Assembly (NCBI GenBank): GCA_015488875.1
Contig: WFMX01000095.1
Coordinates: 1-7,374 of the forward strand
From: Campylobacterota bacterium
Lineage (GTDB): Bacteria > Campylobacterota > Campylobacteria > Campylobacterales > Sulfurovaceae
Direction: 5' to 3'
Length of the DNA stretch: 7,374 bases
Shown here: one piece after another, positions 1 to 5,871 of the stretch
Numbering within the stretch: the stretch's first letter is position 1
How the letters are laid out: each line of letters starts with the position of its first letter
Made by a program: the position numbers and the translations under genes
Notes under the pieces: model-generated
The model's input: only the letters and a program-made list of their open reading frames with translations
What the model was told of the DNA's origin: nothing
Databases searched by the model: none

Positions 1-5
1 TACAC

Positions 6-33
6 TTGACATTTTGACCCCTTCATCTAAAAT
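6..33 (+). promoter_or_regulatory. possible sigma70-like promoter (TTGACA / TAAAAT)
   Basis: A perfect -35 hexamer TTGACA (6-11) is followed after 16 nt by TAAAAT (28-33), which matches the -10 consensus at five of six positions. It points towards the GAF gene at 219 and lies upstream of a second, better -10 at 60-65. Campylobacterota promoters usually lack a recognisable -35, so this pair may be chance. It could also serve a transcript unrelated to the GAF gene. Confidence 0.3.
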
Positions 34-59
34 CTAATTTTTTATCGCTTATGTAGAAT

Positions 60-72
60 TATAATATAGATT
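60..72 (+). promoter_or_regulatory. -10 element TATAAT upstream of the GAF gene
   Basis: A consensus TATAAT occupies 60-65 in an AT-rich stretch. There is no recognisable -35 at the usual distance, as is common for the major sigma factor of Campylobacterota. The expected transcription start is near 72, which would give the GAF gene a leader of about 147 nt that opens directly with the inverted repeat at 72-143. Confidence 0.45.
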
Positions 73-143
73 TATGAAGAGTTTATGAAGAGTTTTTATG
101 GTCTTGATTTTAATCCAAAGAGGACTTCATAGACTCTTCATAA
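72..143. repeat. 19-bp imperfect inverted repeat built from tandem 11-bp repeats
   Basis: TTATGAAGAGT occurs twice back to back (72-82 and 83-93). Its exact reverse complement ACTCTTCATAA is at 133-143, preceded by a partial second copy CTTCATA at 125-131. Arms 72-90 and 125-143 therefore pair over 19 positions: 18 Watson-Crick pairs and one G-U wobble at 83/132. The loop is 34 nt. In RNA this is a long AU-rich hairpin; as DNA it resembles two pairs of facing operator half-sites. It lies between the predicted start of transcription and the GAF start codon, so it could act as an operator, a 5' stabilising stem or an attenuator. No T-run follows the right arm, which argues against a classical terminator. 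Confidence 0.75.
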
Positions 144-218
144 TCTTATTGTACAATTCTGTATATATATGTGGTAGTCAAAACACAATTATTGGTTCAA
201 ATTGATCAGGAGAGTCAT

Positions 219-725
219 ATGCAAAAAAGTAATTATAAAAAATTGGCAGAGTTTGGAAACAAACTATTAAACTGTGTAGATTTGGAAGAGGGTTTGATTT
301 TGATATCTGACTACTCTATAGATATGATAAAGGCTGAGAGATGTTCTGTCTTTATATATGACAAGAATGCCAAAGAGCTATGGACGATCGTGGCAGATCA
401 GAGTGATAGGATCATTATAGATGCTGACAAGGGTGTGGCAGGAAGAGTTCTCAAGACAAAATTCACTGTTATTGAAAACCAAGTGCCAGAAAATCCATTC
501 TTTTTTGATCAGGTGGATGGTAAAAGTGAATTCAAAACCAAAAACATAATAGCAGCACCCATACTAGACTCTCGCCGCAATGCGATAGGTGTGTTGCAAC
601 TGCTCAATAAAGATGGCGATTTCGATGCCAAAGATCGATTGCTCATCACACTTTTTGCCACATCTATCAGTAGTTTCATAGAGTTGGCATTTGTCAAATA
701 TGCCCCACTGACATCAAAGTCTTAG
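219..725 (+). CDS. stand-alone GAF-domain protein
   Basis: This encodes a soluble protein of 168 residues that is essentially one GAF domain (about residues 10-155) with no output domain, signal peptide or membrane segment. GAF domains bind small ligands, including cyclic nucleotides, and mediate dimerisation. Visible marks are the ERCSVFIYD strand (41-49), KGVAGRVLKT (71-80), NIIAAPILD (109-117) and IGVLQLLNK (123-131). N130-K131, F135 and D139 form an NK-x3-F-x3-D pattern like the NKFDE motif of cyclic-nucleotide-binding GAF domains, with Arg instead of the final Glu. The ATG at 219 is chosen over an in-frame GTG at 171 because AGGAG (208-212) sits 6 nt upstream. The stop overlaps the converging cyclase gene by 12 nt. 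A role in sensing the neighbour's cyclic nucleotide is inference; other small-molecule ligands are equally possible. Confidence 0.88.
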   Translation: MQKSNYKKLAEFGNKLLNCVDLEEGLILISDYSIDMIKAERCSVFIYDKNAKELWTIVADQSDRIIIDADKGVAGRVLKTKFTVIENQVPENPFFFDQVDGKSEFKTKNIIAAPILDSRRNAIGVLQLLNKDGDFDAKDRLLITLFATSISSFIELAFVKYAPLTSKS

Positions 726-2483
726 CCTATTCATTGTACTATTTAGTCTGCTTTTGAGTTCCACCTTCTCTTCGTGGGATAGATTGTTGAGTATTTCATC
801 TGTCAAGAGTAGATCACCATCTTGGATGTAGATAGTGTCTATCCTATGTTTGCTCTTGTCCTTTGGCTTCTTCTCTTGCTTGATTTTATCTACTCTATAG
901 AGTGATATAGCTCTCTTGAAACCTTTGGGTATAATCTCTGCACTCTTTGTAGACTCAAATCTATCCTCTATTAGAAGTTTAGTCTCTTCAGATATGAGTA
1001 TCTCGTCTGGTTTTGCTGTGGACTCTATGCGACTAGCTATATTTACCGATGTACCTATGATAGTATATTCTAGTCTATCTTTGCTCCCAAAATTGCCCAC
1101 AGTGCAATATCCTGTGTGTATACCTATTCTCATCTTAAAAGGCTTCGTGAAGCCTCTCTCTTTCCATCTGATATGGAGTTTGTCCATACTGCTACGCATC
1201 TCTAGAGCCATATCTATACAGGAGATGGCATCATTTTTGACCCCTTGGGAGTACGGATCACCAAAAAAAAGCATGATAGAGTCACCTATGTATTTGTCTA
1301 TGGTCGCCCCATGTTTGAGTGCTACTATAGTCATCTCGTTGAGATAGTCGTTGAGTAAGTCACTCAAATCTTCGGACTCCATAGTGTCGGTAGTGTCTGT
1401 GAACCCTACTATATCAGAGAAAAATATAGTAAGTTTTTTTCGCTTTGAGGTGAGTGTGACATCTTGGTCGCCTGTAAATATAGAGTGATATATCTGTGGC
1501 GATAGATAGCGTGATAGCTTCTCAGATAGCTCTTTTAGCATTTCGCTCTTGCTCTGCTCTTCTATCAGTCGTTCACGATTTTTAGATTCATCTTTGAGCT
1601 TTGTCAATGCACTATTCATACTTGTTATCATCTTGTTGAACGAAGTAGACAGTCTACCTACCTCATCATCTGCATTGATCTCTACCCTATATGAGTAGTC
1701 TTGATTTTTGGTGATCTCATCTGTCACTTTGGAGAGTTCTATGATAGGTCTAATGAGACGGTTTACAAAGTATAGGGATATCAGCGAGATAATGACCAAT
1801 CCCAGAAAAAGAGCTATGGCAAACCACCTCTTGTATGTTGTAAGGAGTGTCAAAAACTTATCTTTGTTTTGCACTAGGACTATCTCTATGTTTGGCTTTG
1901 CAGATAGTGATGACCTCACCTCTATTTTATCCTTTAGGATATATTTTTTGTAGAGTACTTTTTTACCATATGCTATGATATAGTAGTATCTATCTTTGGT
2001 GTTTTTAAATAAATTTTTGATATTTTTGAGTGAGAAATCTAAAACTATACTCCCTATATCCGAACCGTCGAAAGATGAGTGGACTTTTTGCACAAAGAAG
2101 CTATCTTCATGATATGATTTGAGTATCTCATTGGGGTTACTAGAGGCTATGATGGTATGATTGTTGTCTACTACATACAGATTGCCCTCTAGGTGGAGTT
2201 GATTTTTCTTTGTCTCTAGTAGTTTTGATATTCTCCTATCTACATCTTTTGAGTAGATATCGTTCATTATGTCTAGTCTGCTGATAAAAAGCATATCTCG
2301 CTTGAGGGTAGATAGATATCTATCTATGGTCTCTATAGTCAGATGGAGTTGAGTATCCATCTCATGTTGGGTCTGTGCATGGTATCTATCCTGAAAAGCA
2401 TTGCCCATATAGATCATCAGAAAGATATATGGTATGAGGCTTACTGATAGTATAAGCGATACGATTTTAAACTTAAAACTCAT
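714..2483 (-). CDS. membrane-bound class III adenylate cyclase (periplasmic sensor-HAMP-cyclase)
   Basis: This 589-residue inner-membrane receptor cyclase probably makes cAMP from ATP. Order of parts: membrane helix 7-28, periplasmic Cache-like region about 29-218, second helix about 219-241, HAMP about 242-294, a linker likely to be coiled coil (295-325), cyclase domain about 345-530, and a charged tail to 589. The catalytic set is complete: metal ligands D357 (in FFSDIVGFT) and D401 (in GDSIMLFFGDP), adenine-selecting K397 and T474, and transition-state residues N481 and R485. Lys at 397 favours ATP over GTP. Thr at 474 instead of Asp is the class IIIb signature. The ATG lies inside the 3' end of the binding-protein gene (11-nt overlap, ATGAGTTTTAA), with only a weak upstream GAAAG, so translation is probably coupled. 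The periplasmic region probably reads a ligand or the upstream binding protein. I cannot assign a cya symbol. Confidence 0.93.
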   Translation of the reverse strand: MSFKFKIVSLILSVSLIPYIFLMIYMGNAFQDRYHAQTQHEMDTQLHLTIETIDRYLSTLKRDMLFISRLDIMNDIYSKDVDRRISKLLETKKNQLHLEGNLYVVDNNHTIIASSNPNEILKSYHEDSFFVQKVHSSFDGSDIGSIVLDFSLKNIKNLFKNTKDRYYYIIAYGKKVLYKKYILKDKIEVRSSLSAKPNIEIVLVQNKDKFLTLLTTYKRWFAIALFLGLVIISLISLYFVNRLIRPIIELSKVTDEITKNQDYSYRVEINADDEVGRLSTSFNKMITSMNSALTKLKDESKNRERLIEEQSKSEMLKELSEKLSRYLSPQIYHSIFTGDQDVTLTSKRKKLTIFFSDIVGFTDTTDTMESEDLSDLLNDYLNEMTIVALKHGATIDKYIGDSIMLFFGDPYSQGVKNDAISCIDMALEMRSSMDKLHIRWKERGFTKPFKMRIGIHTGYCTVGNFGSKDRLEYTIIGTSVNIASRIESTAKPDEILISEETKLLIEDRFESTKSAEIIPKGFKRAISLYRVDKIKQEKKPKDKSKHRIDTIYIQDGDLLLTDEILNNLSHEEKVELKSRLNSTMNRLRL

Positions 2484-2880
2484 AAAGCACTTTCAAGCTA
2501 TTATCAAGCTGCGATCTCGGTATGTACCCTACTGCCCCATCTACATTTTTCACAAAAGCCTTTATGGAGTTTTCTGAAGATTGTACGATAGGTGGGCTTA
2601 TGCCTTGAAAATGTTTTTTTATCCAGTATCTATTTAGTTTTTCTCTATCTGTTTTGAGTATGCTCTCTTCAAAAGCCTTTCTTAGGGCTTGAGTAGAAGA
2701 GGCGTTGACAGGTATTATTTTTTTGCCATTTATAAAGTGTCGCTTCATCAAAAATATATCTTTTATCTGCTTTGGAGATAGCGTAGATATGGTATTTCTG
2801 TGACTAGTGATGACTATATACTCTGTCGCCATTAGATATATGTTTGCTAGTAGCAGTAGAGCTATGATTTTCATACTCAT
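2473..2880 (-). CDS. small PstS-like periplasmic substrate-binding protein
   Basis: This is an exported protein of 135 residues. The N-terminus has one Lys and a hydrophobic run (about 4-17), with likely signal cleavage after LMA at residue 18. The mature part shows features of the phosphate-type binding-protein superfamily: a first strand YIVITSH (21-27), LSPKQIKDIFLMK (34-46), NGKKIIPVN (51-59), an R-K-x-F segment and GAVGYIP near 119. It is under half the length of a normal PstS (about 300 or more residues), which suggests one lobe or a minimal fold. No ABC permease or ATPase gene is nearby. The ATG at 2880 shares its A with the porin TGA (TGATG); a TTG at 2883 and an ATG at 2874 are less likely starts. 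The context suggests it presents a ligand to the cyclase's periplasmic domain, which is inference. The ligand is unknown; phosphate or another oxyanion is only a family-based guess. Confidence 0.82.
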   Translation of the reverse strand: MSMKIIALLLLANIYLMATEYIVITSHRNTISTLSPKQIKDIFLMKRHFINGKKIIPVNASSTQALRKAFEESILKTDREKLNRYWIKKHFQGISPPIVQSSENSIKAFVKNVDGAVGYIPRSQLDNSLKVLYEF

Positions 2881-3866
2881 CAAAACAGTACCGATAATGA
2901 GACGATAGCTCTATTGAGATCGGAGTCAGAGTTGAGCTGATACTCCGTCTTGATAGATAGTGCATATATCGGTCTATAGCTATATCCTATGACAGCTATA
3001 TGGTCGACTATATCTTCTCTCCCACTATCCATATACTCATATCTAGCTATGAGAGCATGATGGTTGTTTATGTTATATTTGGTCTGTATATAGCCTGATA
3101 GTCGTGAGTCATTGTCTCCATCTACAGTATACTCTATATCATTGTATGCGACTTCACTTTGGACGACCCAAGGGTCATTGTCATACTTTATATTTATCTG
3201 GACAAAGTTAATATTTTTGGGATCATCTATAGTTTTGTATCGTCCTGCTGACCCACCAAATTGGAGAGAATCACTCACCTCGTATCGAAGAGAGACTCCG
3301 ATGAAGTAGTCAGTCTTTATATTTGTATACTCTTCATCCAAATCTTTGCTATTTTGTACAAAGAGATGATAGCTGACACTATACTCATCATCTAAATAGC
3401 CATATAGATCCAATCCTGTCAAGAGTTTGGGAAACATGATATAGCTATATAGAGGGCTAGAGCTAGTATCTCGTAGTACATTGATAGGCTCTAGATTCCA
3501 ATAGCCTATGGGTGTGATCTGCTTGCCCACTCTAATGTTGAGTAGTTCAGAGTAGCGATAATCTACATATACTCTCTCATAGTGAAATTTTGTGTCGATA
3601 GTAGTCGTATCATCTTTGAAATCTATAGAATAAAATGGTGATGCCTCCAACTCTAGTAGATAAGAGAAGCTTGAAGATAGATTGCCATAGAGCAGTAGTG
3701 CTACATCATCTAGCTCCAACTCATCTTGTATATCAGAACTTTTGTACTCAGCGGAGAGGTATCCACCCATATGGAGCTTGTCATTTATCTCTGCCCCATG
3801 TCCTATCTCATACCCCTCGGCATTTAGTAGTGTTGCCAACCATATGGATAGTGCTAAATATTTCAA
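2880..3866 (-). CDS. outer-membrane porin-like beta-barrel protein
   Basis: This is a predicted outer-membrane channel of 328 residues. After a signal peptide (residues 1-16, KYLALSIWLATLLNA then EG) the protein is a series of alternating polar and aromatic beta strands. The segment RVGKQITPIGYW (112-123) is typical of phosphate-selective/OprO-P-like and related porins. It ends in SLSVLF, and a C-terminal Phe is the outer-membrane assembly signal. I prefer the TTG start at 3866 because AAAGG (3874-3878) lies 7 nt upstream and the product then begins directly with a normal signal peptide. A TTG at 3905 would add 13 polar residues and has no ribosome site. The gene is first in the porin, binding-protein, cyclase operon and is joined to the binding-protein gene by a TGATG overlap. 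Substrate specificity cannot be read from the sequence. Confidence 0.82.
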   Translation of the reverse strand: MKYLALSIWLATLLNAEGYEIGHGAEINDKLHMGGYLSAEYKSSDIQDELELDDVALLLYGNLSSSFSYLLELEASPFYSIDFKDDTTTIDTKFHYERVYVDYRYSELLNIRVGKQITPIGYWNLEPINVLRDTSSSPLYSYIMFPKLLTGLDLYGYLDDEYSVSYHLFVQNSKDLDEEYTNIKTDYFIGVSLRYEVSDSLQFGGSAGRYKTIDDPKNINFVQINIKYDNDPWVVQSEVAYNDIEYTVDGDNDSRLSGYIQTKYNINNHHALIARYEYMDSGREDIVDHIAVIGYSYRPIYALSIKTEYQLNSDSDLNRAIVSLSVLF

Positions 3867-3932
3867 AGATAAGCCTTTGTGATTTTTGTCGATATCATAC
3901 GACAAGATTATGAAGAAAGTGTGAATGGAGTC

Positions 3933-5297
3933 TTATATAATCCAAGATTTAAATTTCCTCTTTTTTATCTTTGCCTTTTTCAATCCATCTACTGCCTTGG
4001 AGAGGCTTCTATTTTTTATGGCTACATATGAGAAGAATTCAAATATATCTATCTTTCCTATATGCTCTACAGGTATACCTATCTCCTTGATGAGAGTCCC
4101 CAATATATCTCCTGGGCGTAGCTTGCTCTTTTTGCCACCACTTATAGATATCGTGGTATAGTCCGCCTCCATGCTGTATCTATTGTCTACTCTTAGCTTA
4201 GATAGAGATAAGTATTTGATCTCTGTCGAAAACTCTTGTAGCTTCTCTCTACCTCTGTGGGTCAGTAGGGTGATAGCTATACCATCTCTGCCTGCTCTAG
4301 CTGTCCGCCCTATCCTATGGGTGTAGGTATCGCTCTTATATGGGATATCATAGTTTATGACTAGGGATATATCTTTGACATCCAATCCTCTGGATGCTAC
4401 ATCTGTAGCTGCAAGTACTCTAGTGGAGCCGTTGGCAAATTTGAGTAGTGTCTCATTCCGCTCTCTCTGGTCGAGATCTCCCTGTAAGTCTGATGCACTA
4501 AATCCTCTATCTTGCAAAAAGTCAGCCACCTCTATAGTCTCAGCTTTTGTATTACAAAAGAGTATGGCTCTCTGCGGTTTGTACGATTTGAGGATAGAGA
4601 GTAGAGTATCTTGTTTGCTATCATGTGATACTTCAAACGCCAACTCTTCTATGGCACTATCTCGAAGTATCGTATCGACCTCTATCATGGTAGGCTCTTT
4701 TAATATCTCCTTTGCCAACTTCTCTATATTTGTTGGATAGGTAGCAGAAAAGAGCATACTGTGTCTATCTCTAGGTAGATTTGATATGATCTTTTTGATC
4801 TCATCATAGAAGCCCATATCTAGCATGCGATCAGCTTCATCTAATACTAGCTTTTTGATCTCTTTGAGTTCTATGGTTTCACGAGATAGGTGGTCTTGTA
4901 ATCTACCAGGTGTCCCTATGATGATGTGAGCCCCTCTGTTTAGTGAGGATATCTGGGGAGCCATAGCTGTACCGCCACAGAGTGTGATGATCTTTAGGTT
5001 TTCTCTATATCTAGCGAGGCGGCGAAGCTCTTTTGCTACTTGGTCTGCTAGCTCACGAGTAGGAGAGAGTATCAATGCTTGTGGATTGTAGCTCGTAGTA
5101 TCTATGCTATCTACAGTAGGTATGCCAAAAGCTGCTGTCTTTCCTGAGCCTGTCTTTGCTTGTGCTATAATGTCTTTGCGATCTAGGAGTAGAGGTATCG
5201 TAGCCTCTTGTATGGGTGTCATGGTCTCATAGTCTAATTGGTTGAGATTTTCTATGATCTGTTCTGAAAGTTTGGTGATAGTATCAAATCTACTCAT
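3933..5297 (-). CDS. dbpA: ATP-dependent RNA helicase DbpA-type (DEAD box)
   Basis: This DEAD-box helicase has 454 residues. DbpA proteins act in 50S subunit assembly by recognising hairpin 92 of 23S rRNA through a C-terminal domain and unwinding nearby duplexes with ATP. Motifs in order: Q motif TPIQ (27-30), Walker A AKTGSGKT (47-54), PTRELA (79-84), TPGR (129-132), DEAD (153-156), SAT (184-186), ATDVASRGLD (297-306) and HRIGRTARAG (327-336). The C-terminal region (about 381-454) has the DbpA RNA-binding pattern: ISGGKKSKLRPGDILG (385-400), HIGKIDI, SYVAI and KIKKRKFK. That domain separates it from RhlE and SrmB. The ATG at 5297 has AAGG about 9 nt upstream. The helicase lies 66 nt upstream of the porin operon on the same strand, so read-through is possible, but no functional link is evident. 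Confidence 0.93.
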   Translation of the reverse strand: MSRFDTITKLSEQIIENLNQLDYETMTPIQEATIPLLLDRKDIIAQAKTGSGKTAAFGIPTVDSIDTTSYNPQALILSPTRELADQVAKELRRLARYRENLKIITLCGGTAMAPQISSLNRGAHIIIGTPGRLQDHLSRETIELKEIKKLVLDEADRMLDMGFYDEIKKIISNLPRDRHSMLFSATYPTNIEKLAKEILKEPTMIEVDTILRDSAIEELAFEVSHDSKQDTLLSILKSYKPQRAILFCNTKAETIEVADFLQDRGFSASDLQGDLDQRERNETLLKFANGSTRVLAATDVASRGLDVKDISLVINYDIPYKSDTYTHRIGRTARAGRDGIAITLLTHRGREKLQEFSTEIKYLSLSKLRVDNRYSMEADYTTISISGGKKSKLRPGDILGTLIKEIGIPVEHIGKIDIFEFFSYVAIKNRSLSKAVDGLKKAKIKKRKFKSWII

Positions 5298-5394
5298 TTG
5301 TAGTTGCCTTATGGTATCGTGAAGTTATGAGGTGTGAGCTTTTATTTAGGAGCCTCCCAAAACAATTCTACCCATTTCACTTGTCACATTGGTA

Positions 5395-5496
5395 GTTTTG
5401 TTCTCGTGCAATTCCTTATGGAGTTTTTGTCTGCGGAACTTTCTTGTGTGAAGTTTTTCCATGAGAGGTTTCTCGCGGAAGACTCTCACCCGCGAG
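5395..5496. repeat. degenerate tandem ~15-nt repeats upstream of dbpA
   Basis: The stretch divides into units beginning at 5395, 5410, 5423, 5438, 5453, 5468 and 5481, mostly 15 nt with two of 13 nt. On the plus strand they follow a loose consensus like GTTTTTCTCGTGGA: GTTTTGTTCTCGTGC, GTTTTTGTCTGCGGA, GTTTTTCCATGAGAG, GTTTCTCGCGGAA. The units are too diverged for a recent expansion. Read on the minus strand they fall in a 38-codon open frame (ATG 5462, stop at 5346-5348) whose first half repeats roughly every five residues (MEKL, HTRKF, RRQKL), but this frame has no ribosome site. The array occupies the space between the DUF465 gene and dbpA and could form leader structure in a dbpA transcript. 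Confidence 0.5.
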
Positions 5497-5499
5497 AAA
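5469..5499 (-). terminator. stem-loop just after the DUF465 gene, possible terminator
   Basis: TTTCTCGCGG (5469-5478) and CCGCGAGAAA (5490-5499) form a perfect 10-bp stem with an 11-nt loop. It begins 3 nt beyond the stop codon of the DUF465 gene, where a transcript end is expected. No T-run follows in either direction; the minus strand continues CCTCTCATGG before a short A-run. It may therefore be a 3'-end processing or stabilising hairpin instead of an intrinsic terminator. Confidence 0.4.
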
Positions 5500-5502
5500 T
5501 AT

Positions 5503-5727
5503 CTATGATCTAGACTTTTTATATTCCAATATCATCTGTAGTGCTTCATCTTTCAATAAAAGCTTCTCTTTTTTTATAGTCTCCAACTCGGCATCCGATA
5601 GGCGTGATCTACCTTCGTTTGCATCTTTTGCTTTTTGGTCAAGTTCGTTGTGTTTTTCAAAAATCTTGACGAAGTGTGCATTCTCTTGTTTTAGCTCTAT
5701 TATCTCGTCTCTATATTCGTGTAGCAT
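5503..5727 (-). CDS. DUF465/YdcH-like small helical protein
   Basis: This is a soluble protein of 74 residues, mostly charged alpha helix, of the DUF465 (YdcH) family. Recognition rests on the opening MLHEYRDEIIELKQENAHF, the following FEKHNELDQKAKD, and the second helix LETIKKEKLLLKDEALQMIL with the KK ending. Members are usually 70-80 residues, so this one looks complete. The two helices probably form a hairpin or coiled coil. The function of the family is not established. The ATG has an excellent ribosome site, AAAGGAG (5734-5740) 6 nt upstream. It is divergent from the M16 gene across a 144-nt AT-rich gap and is followed at once by a 10-bp hairpin, so it is probably its own short transcript. 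Confidence 0.85.
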   Translation of the reverse strand: MLHEYRDEIIELKQENAHFVKIFEKHNELDQKAKDANEGRSRLSDAELETIKKEKLLLKDEALQMILEYKKSRS

Positions 5728-5835
5728 CTCTTGCTCCTTTAGTTATCTGTTTTATGTATTTTATCTTGTTTGTCTTTAGATATGAGTTAGTATTTTATCT
5801 TTCACCATAAAATAGTATAAATTAGTAGGTAGATG

Positions 5836-5844
5836 TGGTATAAT
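5836..5844 (+). promoter_or_regulatory. extended -10 promoter of the M16 gene
   Basis: TGGTATAAT (5836-5844) is a perfect extended -10 (TGnTATAAT). The expected transcription start is near 5851, leaving a leader of about 20 nt before the ATG at 5872, which has AGGA at 5861-5864. No -35 is evident, in keeping with Campylobacterota. The rest of the 5728-5871 gap is AT-rich. It must also hold the promoter of the divergent DUF465 gene, for which I see only weak candidates such as TATACT on the minus strand at 5814-5819. Confidence 0.7.
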
Positions 5845-5871
5845 ACGCCCCAAATCAATTAGGATATGTAG

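Noticed and set aside
171..218. GTG start extending the GAF protein by 16 residues
   Set aside because: No ribosome site precedes it, whereas the ATG at 219 has AGGAG 6 nt upstream and still includes the full GAF domain.
916..1347. 143-codon plus-strand frame opposite the cyclase domain
   Set aside because: Antisense shadow of a cyclase whose catalytic residues are all intact; composition and lack of a start signal argue against a second gene.
2473..2880. Truncated pseudogene of full-length PstS
   Set aside because: It has its own signal peptide, an intact frame, coupled start and stop, and the GAVGYIP end motif close to the C-terminus, so it looks like a complete small family member and not a broken gene.
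4357..4740. 127-codon plus-strand frame opposite dbpA
   Set aside because: Shadow frame over the conserved helicase core; no ribosome site and no domain.
5395..5500. CRISPR array
   Set aside because: The units are only 13-15 nt, directly adjacent and diverged, with no identical repeats or unique spacers and no cas genes nearby.
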